Shown here piece by piece: positions 36,747 through 45,365 of a stretch of 64,000 nt of DNA. The DNA comes from Hwanghaeella sp964350445 (GTDB taxonomy: Bacteria > Pseudomonadota > Alphaproteobacteria > UBA8366 > Aestuariispiraceae): NCBI GenBank assembly GCA_964350445.1, contig CAYGKA010000023.1, forward strand, positions 1 to 64,000, given 5' to 3'. The number at the start of each line of letters is the position of its first letter. The stretch's first letter is position 1. The notes below the pieces were generated by a model. It had not been told where the DNA came from and did not search any database. It saw nothing but the letters and a program-made list of their open reading frames with translations. The translations under genes and the position numbers were made by a program.

Positions 36747-38087
36747 GTGAGGCGTGCGTTCGTGTTTATCGTTTTGTCGAATAGAACTTATCGGCATCTC
36801 TTCCTGGCCCAGATCTCGGCCCTTATCGGCACCGGATTGGCGACGGTGGCCCTCGGCCTGCTGGCTTATCGCATGGCGGGCGGCAATGCCGGCATCGTGC
36901 TGGGGACCGCTTTGGCGATCAAGATGATCGCCTATGTGTTTGTTGCCCCGATTGCCTCGGCCTTGTCCGAAATCCTGCCGCGCAGGACAGTGCTGGTCAC
37001 CCTGGATTTGATCAGGGCGTCGATGGCGCTTTCTTTGCCCTTCGTGACCGAAATCTGGCAAATTTATGTCGTGATCTTCTTGCTGCAATCGGCGTCTGCG
37101 GCGTTCACGCCGGTCTTTCAGGCCACGATTCCGGACATCCTGCCGGCGGAGAAGGATTACACGAATGCCTTGTCGCTATCGCGTTTGGCCTATGATCTGG
37201 AATCGCTGACCAGCCCGATGCTGGCGGGTTTCCTGCTGCTCCTCGTATCCCATGAATGGCTGTTCGTCGGCACATCCATCGGGTTCGTCGCCTCCGCGAT
37301 GATGGTTGTTTCCGTCATGATACCGACACCGGACATGCCTGTTCGCCGCGGCATATGGGACCGCACCACGCGCGGCCTGCGGATCTACCTTTCCACACCC
37401 CGGTTGCGCGGCCTTTTTGCGATTTGCATCGCTTCCGCGGCGGCCGGGTCGATGGTTATCGTCAACACGGTCCTATTGGTTCAGGAAGGATTCGGGCTGG
37501 GCGAACGGGAAACCGCCTGGGCCTTCGCCGCTTTCGGCGGCGGGTCGATGTTGGCCGCCTTCCTTTTGCCGAAAGCGCTGGAAAAACTGACGGATCGAAC
37601 CGCGGTGATGGCGGGTGTCGCCATCATGACCGCCGGCCTTTGCTGTGTCGCCTTAACGACGGACTACCCGCTTATGCTGGCGGTGTTCTCAGTGCTGGGG
37701 TTCGGTTACTCCGCCAGTCAAACACCGGCCGGGCGGGTTCTGCGGCGCTCCTCACAACCTGCCGACAGACCGTCCCTGTTCGCGGCGCATTTCACGCTGT
37801 CGCATTTCTGCTGGTTGTTTGCCTATCCCCTGGCGGGATATGCCGGAGCCAAATTCGGTATGGCCGCGACGGCGATTATCCTCGCAATCCTGGCCCTTTC
37901 GGGCCTGGTCCTGGCTTTCTGCCTGTGGCCGAGGATCGACGCCGTAGAGGTCGAGCACAGCCATGACGGCCTTCCTGCCGGGCACCCGCATTGGGATGAA
38001 GGACATCACAGGCAGGGCACACAGCATGTGCACAAGCTGGTCATCGACGACATCCACCCTGTTTGGCCCGAAACGAATCTCCGGTAG
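36747..38087 (+). CDS. Major facilitator superfamily transporter with His-rich cytoplasmic tail
   Basis: 446 residues starting at GTG 36747, with no strong ribosome site. About twelve hydrophobic helices are visible, and RxGxR-like signatures follow the first two. The last ~40 residues leave the membrane and contain HSHDGLPAGHPHWDEGHHRQ, then VHKLVIDDIHPVWP, so about nine His could bind a metal ion. The substrate is unknown; a metal efflux or metal-linked transport role is an inference from the tail. It converges with groEL, with a terminator between. Confidence 0.85.
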   Translation: MRRAFVFIVLSNRTYRHLFLAQISALIGTGLATVALGLLAYRMAGGNAGIVLGTALAIKMIAYVFVAPIASALSEILPRRTVLVTLDLIRASMALSLPFVTEIWQIYVVIFLLQSASAAFTPVFQATIPDILPAEKDYTNALSLSRLAYDLESLTSPMLAGFLLLLVSHEWLFVGTSIGFVASAMMVVSVMIPTPDMPVRRGIWDRTTRGLRIYLSTPRLRGLFAICIASAAAGSMVIVNTVLLVQEGFGLGERETAWAFAAFGGGSMLAAFLLPKALEKLTDRTAVMAGVAIMTAGLCCVALTTDYPLMLAVFSVLGFGYSASQTPAGRVLRRSSQPADRPSLFAAHFTLSHFCWLFAYPLAGYAGAKFGMAATAIILAILALSGLVLAFCLWPRIDAVEVEHSHDGLPAGHPHWDEGHHRQGTQHVHKLVIDDIHPVWPETNLR

Positions 38088-38120
38088 GTCAACGGTTTGA
38101 CCGGGCAACTGCGGCAAAGA

Positions 38121-38153
38121 GAAAGGGCGGCGCTTGTTCAGCACCGCCCTTTC
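38121..38153. terminator. Bidirectional hairpin terminator between MFS gene and groEL
   Basis: A perfect 10-base stem, GAAAGGGCGG (38121-38130) with CCGCCCTTTC (38144-38153), encloses a 13-base loop. On the minus strand it is followed by CTTTCTCTTTG, a pyrimidine-rich tail, fitting termination of the groESL transcript. Confidence 0.85.
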
Positions 38154-38181
38154 CTGAAACGTTATGCTGTAAGCGGATTGC

Positions 38182-39819
38182 TTACATCATGCCGCCCATG
38201 CCGCCCATGTCGGGCATTGCCGGCATGGCGGATTTGTCTTCCGGCTTGTCGGCGACCATGGCTTCCGTCGTGATCAGCAGGCCCGCGATGGAACCGGCGT
38301 CCTGCAACGCTGCACGAACGACCTTCGCCGGGTCGATGATGCCGGCCTTGACCATGTCCGTATAGACACCGTTCTGGGCGTCGAAACCGTAGGTGATGGA
38401 CTTGCTTTCCATCAGCTTGCCGGCGACGACGGCACCGTCGGTGCCCGCGTTCTCGGCGATCTGACGGACCGGGGCCTGAATGGCGCGACGAACGATGTCG
38501 ATGCCGACATCCTGGTCGTGATTGGCGCCTTCCAGCTTCCGCAGGGCACGTTCGGAATACAGCAGCGCAGTGCCGCCGCCCGGGACGATGCCTTCTTCGA
38601 CGGCAGCACGGGTCGCGTGCATGGCGTCGTCGACGCGGTCCTTGCGTTCCTTCACTTCAACCTCGGTCGCACCGCCGACACGGATGACCGCAACACCGCC
38701 GGCGAGCTTCGCCAGACGTTCCTGCAGCTTTTCACGGTCGTAATCGGAAGATGTGGCATCGACTTGCGCACGGATCTGACCGCAACGCGCTTCGATGTCC
38801 TTCTTCTTGCCGGCACCATCGACGATGGTCGTTTCGTCCTTGGTGATGGAGACGCGCTTGGCGGTGCCGAGCATGTCCATCGTGACGTTTTCAAGCTTGA
38901 TGCCGAGGTCTTCGCTGATGACCTGACCGTTGGTCAGGATCGCGATGTCTTCCAGCATGGCCTTGCGGCGATCGCCGAAGCCCGGCGCCTTGACGGCGGA
39001 GACCTTGAGGCCGCCACGCAGCTTGTTGACCACCAGGGTCGCCAGCGCTTCGCCTTCGATGTCTTCCGCGATGATCAGCAGCGGACGGCTGCTCTGAACG
39101 ACCTGTTCCAGAACCGGAAGCAGCGCCTGCAGATTGCTGAGCTTCTTCTCGTGGATCAGGATCATCGGGGCTTCGAGTTCGCAGGTCATCTTGTCGCTGT
39201 TCGTCACGAAATACGGCGACAGGTAACCACGGTCGAACTGCATGCCTTCGACGACGTCCAGTTCCGTTTCCAAGCCCTTGGCTTCTTCAACGGTGATGAC
39301 GCCTTCGTTGCCGACGCGCTGCATCGCTTCCGCGATCATTTCGCCGACTTCGGAATCGCCGTTAGCGGAAATCCGACCGACCTGGGCGACTTCTTCCGAG
39401 GTCTTGATCTTCTTCGCACGCTTCTGGATGTCGGCGACGACCGCTTCGACCGCCAGGTCGATGCCGCGCTTCAGGTCCATCGGGTTCATGCCGGCCGCAA
39501 CCGCCTTGACGCCTTCGCGAACGATCGCTTGGGCCAGGACCGTCGCGGTCGTGGTGCCGTCACCGGCGATGTCGTTGGTCTTGCTCGCGACTTCGCGGAC
39601 CATCTGTGCGCCCATGTTCTCGAACTTGTCCTTCAGTTCGATTTCCTTGGCGACGGTCACACCGTCCTTCGTGATGCGCGGTGCGCCGAAGGACTTGTCG
39701 ATCACGACGTTACGGCCTTTCGGGCCCAGGGTGACTTTGACCGCATCGGCCAGGATATCCACACCCGCCAGCATTCTGGTACGCGCGTCGGTGGAGAATT
39801 TTACGTCTTTGGCTGCCAT
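38182..39819 (-). CDS. groEL: Chaperonin GroEL (Hsp60)
   Basis: 545 residues, the usual length. The ATP-binding DGTTTATVLAQAIV and the characteristic Gly-Met tail MPDMGGMGGMM identify it. It forms the double heptameric ring that folds proteins with GroES and ATP. groES is 70 bases upstream in the same transcript, with a CIRCE operator before it. A strong terminator follows. The long rightward open frame antisense to this gene is a codon-bias shadow. Confidence 0.98.
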   Translation of the reverse strand: MAAKDVKFSTDARTRMLAGVDILADAVKVTLGPKGRNVVIDKSFGAPRITKDGVTVAKEIELKDKFENMGAQMVREVASKTNDIAGDGTTTATVLAQAIVREGVKAVAAGMNPMDLKRGIDLAVEAVVADIQKRAKKIKTSEEVAQVGRISANGDSEVGEMIAEAMQRVGNEGVITVEEAKGLETELDVVEGMQFDRGYLSPYFVTNSDKMTCELEAPMILIHEKKLSNLQALLPVLEQVVQSSRPLLIIAEDIEGEALATLVVNKLRGGLKVSAVKAPGFGDRRKAMLEDIAILTNGQVISEDLGIKLENVTMDMLGTAKRVSITKDETTIVDGAGKKKDIEARCGQIRAQVDATSSDYDREKLQERLAKLAGGVAVIRVGGATEVEVKERKDRVDDAMHATRAAVEEGIVPGGGTALLYSERALRKLEGANHDQDVGIDIVRRAIQAPVRQIAENAGTDGAVVAGKLMESKSITYGFDAQNGVYTDMVKAGIIDPAKVVRAALQDAGSIAGLLITTEAMVADKPEDKSAMPAMPDMGGMGGMM

Positions 39820-39889
39820 ATCGGAACGTTTCCTTCCTTAGAATTTGGTGCCTGGAATTCGTCTTAGAGACCGGGGAATGTCGGGCTTA

Positions 39890-40180
39890 TCAGCCTTCCA
39901 TCACGCCCATAATGTCGGCCTCTTTCATGATCAGAAGGTCTTCACCGTCGACCTTGACTTCGGTGCCGGACCATTTGCCGAACAGGACGCGGTCGCCCTT
40001 CTTGACGTCCAGCGGACGGATGGTGCCGTCTTCGGCCTTGTAACCACCGCCAACGGCCATGATTTTGCCTTCAGAGGGCTTTTCCTGGGCCGAGTCGGGC
40101 AGGATGATGCCGCCGGCTGTCTTTTCTTCGGCGTCGACGCGCTTGACCAGTACACGGTCATGCAAGGGACGGAATTTCAT
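39890..40180 (-). CDS. groES: Co-chaperonin GroES
   Basis: 96 residues, the usual length. The start MKFRPLHDRVLVKRVDAEEKTAGGI includes the mobile-loop region, and KKGDRVLFGKWSGTEVKVDG is typical of GroES. It caps GroEL. Transcription comes from the promoter and CIRCE site about 80-140 bases upstream. Confidence 0.98.
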   Translation of the reverse strand: MKFRPLHDRVLVKRVDAEEKTAGGIILPDSAQEKPSEGKIMAVGGGYKAEDGTIRPLDVKKGDRVLFGKWSGTEVKVDGEDLLIMKEADIMGVMEG

Positions 40181-40260
40181 TTACGCTCTCCCTTAGAGGC
40201 TCGGATGATTCATCTGGTGTCGTTCTGTCGGCTCTTCGCCGATCGCGAGCACACCCGCTG

Positions 40261-40287
40261 TTAGCACTCAACTGAATTGAGTGCCAA
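40261..40287 (-). promoter_or_regulatory. CIRCE operator (HrcA binding site) upstream of groES
   Basis: Plus strand reads TTAGCACTC, nine bases AACTGAATT, then GAGTGCCAA. This matches the CIRCE consensus inverted repeat except for one base in the second arm (GAGTGCTAA expected). It lies right at the predicted transcription start of groESL, so HrcA should repress the operon. Confidence 0.95.
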
Positions 40288-40288
40288 G

Positions 40289-40317
40289 GAAATACGGATC
40301 GCGGCTGTCAGTGTCAA
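40289..40317 (-). promoter_or_regulatory. Predicted sigma70 promoter of groESL
   Basis: On the minus strand TTGACA (40317-40312) is followed after 17 bases by TATTTC (40294-40289). The -35 box is perfect. Initiation would fall inside the CIRCE element, as expected for an HrcA-repressed operon. Confidence 0.8.
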
Positions 40318-40386
40318 CCCGTGCCGCGCAAATTCGTTATCCGGCAACGGTTTGCGGGTGGATTTCAAGTGTTGCAGGCAAGACTG

Positions 40387-41763
40387 TCAGGTCTGTGAGG
40401 CATCTACCGGGGCCCGCGCGGGGGCGTCCCCCGCTTCACGATCATAGAGCTTGAGATAGCGGTCGCGGGAATGGACCGGCATCATAACGCGGACGTATGT
40501 CCCGTCTTCGCGGTCGTCCCGTACCTGGACGTCGCCATGGCGGTAGAGCCATGCCAGTTGAGCCCCGTCTTCATGCGGTATCAGGACTTCAAGCGGTTCG
40601 TTCTGGGCGGAAATCCTGACGTCGATGAGTTTGCACAGAGGCTCGCAATTCTCCCCCGTCACGGCGGAGACGGCGATCACATTGTCGTCACGGACCGCAC
40701 GCGCCAACACGGCCGCGCGTTCATCGCCGGCAAGCATGTCGATCTTGTTCATGACCTCGATCCGGTCGCCGGCATCCGGCCGGCCGAGGGATTCCAGGAC
40801 CGCTTCGACATCCGTTTTCTGGATCTCGGTATCCTCGTTGGCGGCGTCGCGCACATGCAGGATGAGATCGGCGGATATAACTTCCTCCAGCGTTGCCCGG
40901 AACGCCGCGACCAGATCGGTCGGAAGGTCGGAAATGAACCCGACCGTGTCCGACAGGATCACCTTTGCCCCCGACGGCAGCTCGATCGACCGCATGGTCG
41001 GGTCGAGCGTCGCGAACAGCATGTCCTGGGCCAGGACCTCCGCATTCGTCAGCCTGTTGAACAGGGTGGACTTTCCGGCGTTGGTATAGCCGACCAAGGC
41101 GACGATGGGATAGGGAACCTTGCTGCGGGACTCACGATGCAGGGAGCGTGTCCGCTTCACCTGATCGAGTTCTCGTTTCAGCTTCGCGATACGTTCGTCG
41201 ATCAGACGGCGGTCCAACTCGATCTGGCTTTCGCCGGGGCCGCCGATGAAGCCCAAACCGCCGCGCTGGCGCTCCAAGTGTGTCCAGCTTCGAACCAGCC
41301 GTGAACGTTGATAGCTGAGGGCGGCAAGTTCGACCTGCAACGTCCCTTCCCGCGTGTTCGCCCGCGCGCCGAAGATTTCCAGGATCAGACCGGTGCGGTC
41401 GATGACCTTGCTCTCCAGCTCGCGTTCAAGGTTACGCTGTTGCACCGGCGACAGGGGCCCGTCGACGACGATCAACTCGACCTCAAGCGCTTCCGCCAGG
41501 TCTTTGAATCGTTCGATGACGCCCATCCCGAAAAGGGTGCCGGGCTTCGGCTTGTCGACCTTGATGGATTCGGCGTGGACGATTTCCAGGTCAATGGCAT
41601 GCGCCAGCCCCACGGCTTCTTCCAGGCGCGCGGCGGTCGTGCGTTTCGGGCCGTCGTCGGCGCCGCGAACACGGATGTCCGGATGCAGGACGATGGTGCG
41701 CCGGCTTCCCTCGCCCCGCAGGGGCGCACGTTTCTTGCCGCTTCCTTTACGCGGTGTTGCCAT
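40387..41763 (-). CDS. hflX: GTPase HflX
   Basis: 458 residues. The G1 P-loop GYTNAGKSTLFNRLT starts at residue 225; G3 is in LSDTVGFISDLP and G4 in EVMNKID. The N-terminal HflX domain includes the GPLSPVQQRNLERELESKVIDRTGLIL region (in parts). HflX binds the 50S subunit and splits stalled ribosomes under stress. It follows hfq in the same direction, a conserved pair. Confidence 0.96.
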   Translation of the reverse strand: MATPRKGSGKKRAPLRGEGSRRTIVLHPDIRVRGADDGPKRTTAARLEEAVGLAHAIDLEIVHAESIKVDKPKPGTLFGMGVIERFKDLAEALEVELIVVDGPLSPVQQRNLERELESKVIDRTGLILEIFGARANTREGTLQVELAALSYQRSRLVRSWTHLERQRGGLGFIGGPGESQIELDRRLIDERIAKLKRELDQVKRTRSLHRESRSKVPYPIVALVGYTNAGKSTLFNRLTNAEVLAQDMLFATLDPTMRSIELPSGAKVILSDTVGFISDLPTDLVAAFRATLEEVISADLILHVRDAANEDTEIQKTDVEAVLESLGRPDAGDRIEVMNKIDMLAGDERAAVLARAVRDDNVIAVSAVTGENCEPLCKLIDVRISAQNEPLEVLIPHEDGAQLAWLYRHGDVQVRDDREDGTYVRVMMPVHSRDRYLKLYDREAGDAPARAPVDASQT

Positions 41764-41835
41764 GAGGCCTCACTGCCGGAACGGACCCTTGAAATGCGGC
41801 CTTGATGCGCGCGGCCCGAAGGCCGGCGGCGTGGA

Positions 41836-42087
41836 CTATTCGTCCACCGCCGTTTCGCCACCCTCGAACAACGACAGGGGCTGCGACGGCATCACCGTGG
41901 AGATGGCGTGCTTGTAGACGAGCTGTGAATGCGCGTCTCGGCGCAGTAGGACACAGAAATTGTCGAACCAAGTGATAATGCCTTGAAGTTTGACGCCATT
42001 CACCAGAAACACGGTAACAGGCATCTTTTGCTTACGAACGCTGTTCAGGAATACATCCTGCAAATTCTGATTCTTATCGGACGACAT
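41836..42087 (-). CDS. hfq: RNA chaperone Hfq
   Basis: 83 residues. Sm1 and Sm2 motifs are seen as LQDVFLNSVRKQKMPVTVFL and YKHAISTVMPS, with the KH motif YKHA. Hfq hexamers pair small RNAs with mRNAs and influence nif/ntr control in this class. It begins the hfq-hflX pair; about 150 bases upstream separate it from the HAD gene, enough for its own promoter, though none was identified. Confidence 0.98.
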   Translation of the reverse strand: MSSDKNQNLQDVFLNSVRKQKMPVTVFLVNGVKLQGIITWFDNFCVLLRRDAHSQLVYKHAISTVMPSQPLSLFEGGETAVDE

Positions 42088-42238
42088 TGCAACGCCCCCT
42101 TATGTTCTTGTTGGGCCATCGATCTTGGTTCTACGCCGGAAACGCACCTACAGGGGTGGTGCCGACGCCTCGTTCCTCTTTGTAAGAGAATTTACGCTGC
42201 ACTGCAACATCAGCGATGCGCTTCCAGCGACCGAAACG

Positions 42239-42916
42239 TCATCCGACACTGTTCAGAACATAGGTTAGTTGATCGAGGTTCGCCACCTGACATCGCGGAA
42301 GACAGTCAGAAAAAGCGCTTTTTGCCCGTTCCGGGTCGAGATGGAGCAGAATTCCGGTACAGCCGGCGTTACGCGCCAGTTCCAGGTCGCTGCGGGAATC
42401 GCCGACAAACCATATCTCGGGACCGCTCTGCAGCCCCATCGGCGCCAATGCCATGAGCAGCGATTCGGGATCAGGCTTGTCGCGCACCGCATCGCCTGCG
42501 CCGACGACCGACTTAAAATATCCGTCCCAGGCAAGATGCTCGACCTCCAACCTCAAATACCGGCCGGTCTTGTTACTGACGAGCGCCATCGGCACGTCCC
42601 TGCCCTGCAGATGGTCCAGGACGTCGAGCGCGTTCTGCAGCGGTGACAGAGAGTCGAGATGGGTTCGTTCGAAGGCGCCGTAATAAATGTCTCGCGCCTC
42701 TTCCCAACGGTCCCCGAACATTTCCGGGAAGGCGTCGCGCAGCGATTTGGACACGCGGTCTTTCGTTTGTTCCAGCGTCCAGGGCTGCTGCCCCATCGCC
42801 TCCAAGGTTGCCTGCAGCGCGGCATGAATCACCGGCCAGGTATCGACCAGCGTATTATCCCAATCGAAGACAACAGCACGCGGCGGCGTAAGGTCGGCCG
42901 GAACGAATGGCGGCAT
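42239..42916 (-). CDS. HAD-family hydrolase (phosphoglycolate phosphatase-like)
   Basis: About 225 residues from ATG 42916; an earlier Met at 42970 would overlap the aminotransferase gene and lacks a good ribosome site. Motif I is VVFDWDNTLVDTW with a cap domain insertion, motif II is SNKTGRY and motif IV GDSRSDLELARNAG. The family removes phosphate from small molecules; the substrate is not visible. It is 22 bases downstream of the aminotransferase gene, so probably co-transcribed. Confidence 0.88.
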   Translation of the reverse strand: MPPFVPADLTPPRAVVFDWDNTLVDTWPVIHAALQATLEAMGQQPWTLEQTKDRVSKSLRDAFPEMFGDRWEEARDIYYGAFERTHLDSLSPLQNALDVLDHLQGRDVPMALVSNKTGRYLRLEVEHLAWDGYFKSVVGAGDAVRDKPDPESLLMALAPMGLQSGPEIWFVGDSRSDLELARNAGCTGILLHLDPERAKSAFSDCLPRCQVANLDQLTYVLNSVG

Positions 42917-42938
42917 GGTTTCGGAACCTTTGGCGCTA

Positions 42939-43808
42939 TCAGGCGGCACGGTTCCGCCGGCCCGCTGCATAGTCCTGATACATGCCCAGCAGCTGTTCCG
43001 ACAGAGAGCCGGGCCTGCCGTTTCCGATGACGTGATCGTCGATCTTCACCACCGGCGTCACAAAGGAGGTGGCGCTGGAAACAAAGGCTTCCTTGGCCTC
43101 ATAGGCTTCGTCCAGCGTGAATTCGCGTTCCTCGAAAGGCACGCCTTCCTGCCGGGCGAGGTCCAGGATTGTCTGCCGCGTTATGCCGTTCAGGATTTCG
43201 TGTGTCGCCGACTTGGTGACCAGAACGCCGTCCTTGGTGATGATCCAGGCGTTCGACGATGACCCTTCGGTCACATTGCCGTCCTCGTCCACCAGCCAGG
43301 CTTCATAGGCGCCGGCTTCGGTCGCGGCCTGTTTGGCAAGACAGTTGGGAAGCAGGCTGACCGTCTTGATATCGCACCGCCCCCACCGGATGTCCGGGGC
43401 GCTGACGACCGTGACGCCGTCAGTGAACTTTTTCATCTTGGCGAAGTCCATCTTCTTCGTCGTCATGACGATGGCCGGCTGAACCTTGTCGCTCGGGAAA
43501 GCATGATTCCGGGGGGCGACGCCGCGGGTGACCTGCATATAGACCAACCCGTCCTTCAGGCCGTTGCGCCGGACCAATTCGCGGACCTTCAACTTCATGG
43601 CGGTGCGCGCCATCGGCATGCGCATGCGAAGTTCCTTCAGGGAGCGTTCCAGCCGGTCCATATGCGGATCTTCGTCGACCATCTTGCCATTGGCGATGGT
43701 GACGACCTCATAGACGCCGTCGGCGAACTGATAGCCCCTGTCCTCGATATGCACGGCTCCGTCGCGATGCGGCAGAAAACGGCCATTCACATAACAATAG
43801 CGGGGCAT
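42939..43808 (-). CDS. Class IV PLP aminotransferase, D-amino-acid transaminase type
   Basis: 289 residues. The features of the D-alanine aminotransferase/branched-chain class IV fold are YVNGRFLPHRDGAVHIEDRGY, FADGVYEVV, the PLP-lysine region IKTVSLLPNCLAK and GNVTEGSSSNAW. The enzyme converts D-amino acids and 2-oxoacids. D-Ala or D-Glu supply for the wall is a likely role. It lies between trkA and the HAD gene in the ntr neighbourhood. Confidence 0.9.
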   Translation of the reverse strand: MPRYCYVNGRFLPHRDGAVHIEDRGYQFADGVYEVVTIANGKMVDEDPHMDRLERSLKELRMRMPMARTAMKLKVRELVRRNGLKDGLVYMQVTRGVAPRNHAFPSDKVQPAIVMTTKKMDFAKMKKFTDGVTVVSAPDIRWGRCDIKTVSLLPNCLAKQAATEAGAYEAWLVDEDGNVTEGSSSNAWIITKDGVLVTKSATHEILNGITRQTILDLARQEGVPFEEREFTLDEAYEAKEAFVSSATSFVTPVVKIDDHVIGNGRPGSLSEQLLGMYQDYAAGRRNRAA

Positions 43809-43897
43809 GGGAACTCCTTTAGAGAGAGGCAGACGACTGAAACGGACCGAACTGGGCGGGTGGCTTGTTTCCCGTTACATCCCAGGTAGACCCCGGA

Positions 43898-45274
43898 TCA
43901 GAAATATTCCAGCCGCACGGCGAACATCTTTTCCACTTTCTTCACGGCATGCGCGGCGGCCAGCAAAACGACGCGGTCGCCTTCGAATATTTCCGTATCC
44001 GGACGCGGAATGATTACTTCGGAATCGTTGCGAATGACAGCGCCCAGGATCACGCCTTCGGGCAGTTTCGCTTCCTTCAGCGGAACACCGACCAGGGGCG
44101 AGGTCTGCAGGGCCTCCGCCTCGATCACCTCGGCAAAACCGTCCCGCAGAGTGTGAACCGACCGAATCCGCCCACGGCGCACATGCTGCAGGATGGTCGA
44201 TGCGGTGATTTCCCGCGGGCTGACGACGACGTCGATTCCCAGCGTGGTGATCAGCGGGCCATAGCTGGACTTGTTGATCAGCGCGACCGCGCGGTCCACG
44301 CCATAGCGTTTCGCCAGCAGCGAGGCCAGAATGTTCGTCTCATCGTGGTCACTGACCGCGACGATGGCCTCCGCATGCGCGACATTGGCTTCTTCCAGGA
44401 TTTCACTATCCAAAGCATCGCCTTGGATGACCGTGGTGGTGGGCAGCAATTCCGCCACTTTCCGGGCCCGGGTCTTGTCCAATTCGATCACGCGGACGGT
44501 GTATTTATCTTGGTTTTCCAAATCGTTCGCCAGATTGACGCCGATATTCCCCCCGCCGATGATAATGACGCGGCGCGATTCACGTTCTTCATGCCCGAAG
44601 ACCGCCATCGCGCGGTCCAGCTTTCCGGTTTCCGTGCAGAAATAGACTTCGTCCCCCGGCAGCATCTGATCGGTGGATTTCGGAATGATCAGCGTTTCGT
44701 TCCGGACGATTGCCATCACCGTGATGTTCAGGTCCGGGAACAGCGAGGTCAGTTGCCGTAGCGGCGTATGGATGACGGGGCAGTTGTCCTGACAGCGGAC
44801 GCCGATCACGCGGACCAGGTCATCGGCCATCTCGATGATGTCGGAAGCGCCGGGAACGTGCAGACGCCGGCGTATGGCGCGCGCCACTTCTATTTCCGGC
44901 GAAATGATCACATCGATCGGCAACTGGTCGCGGGCGAACAGATTGGCCCACTCGTCACGCAGATAGTCCTGTTGCCGGATACGCGCGATCTTTGTCGGCA
45001 CGTTGAAAAGCGAATGCGCCACCTGACAGGCGATCATGTTCACTTCGTCGGCGAAGGTGACGGCGATCAGCATATCTGCGTCGCCCACCCCTGCCCGCGC
45101 CAGCACGTCGGGATGCGAGGCATGGCCCACGAAGGCCTGAACGTCTAGTGAATCGTTGATCTTGCCGATTAGTTCGGGGGATTGATCGACGACAGTGACG
45201 TCGTTCTGTTCGCTGGAAAGGTACCGGGCAATGTGAAACCCGACCTGCCCGGCCCCGCAAATAACAACTTTCAT
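43898..45274 (-). CDS. trkA: Trk potassium transport NAD-binding protein TrkA
   Basis: 458 residues with two Rossmann RCK-N domains, KVVICGAGQVGFHIARYL at the start and RRVIIIGGGNIGVNLANDLE near residue 232. Each is followed by an RCK-C domain (the last ends near residue 450). It is the cytoplasmic regulatory subunit of the Trk K+ uptake system. It follows ntrX, a common order in alphaproteobacteria. The membrane partner TrkH/TrkG is not in this window. Confidence 0.95.
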   Translation of the reverse strand: MKVVICGAGQVGFHIARYLSSEQNDVTVVDQSPELIGKINDSLDVQAFVGHASHPDVLARAGVGDADMLIAVTFADEVNMIACQVAHSLFNVPTKIARIRQQDYLRDEWANLFARDQLPIDVIISPEIEVARAIRRRLHVPGASDIIEMADDLVRVIGVRCQDNCPVIHTPLRQLTSLFPDLNITVMAIVRNETLIIPKSTDQMLPGDEVYFCTETGKLDRAMAVFGHEERESRRVIIIGGGNIGVNLANDLENQDKYTVRVIELDKTRARKVAELLPTTTVIQGDALDSEILEEANVAHAEAIVAVSDHDETNILASLLAKRYGVDRAVALINKSSYGPLITTLGIDVVVSPREITASTILQHVRRGRIRSVHTLRDGFAEVIEAEALQTSPLVGVPLKEAKLPEGVILGAVIRNDSEVIIPRPDTEIFEGDRVVLLAAAHAVKKVEKMFAVRLEYF

Positions 45275-45365
45275 CGTATAGAGCCTCGAAACCCGCCCAA
45301 GGTCACCTGTGTAGCGCCGGGAAGGGGCGAACGCCAGACCGACTTTTCACACCCCAAGGCCGCCG

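Noticed and set aside
38518..39867. 449-codon rightward frame opposite groEL
   Set aside because: Antisense to a certain groEL; the product is His/Asp/Arg-rich shadow sequence.
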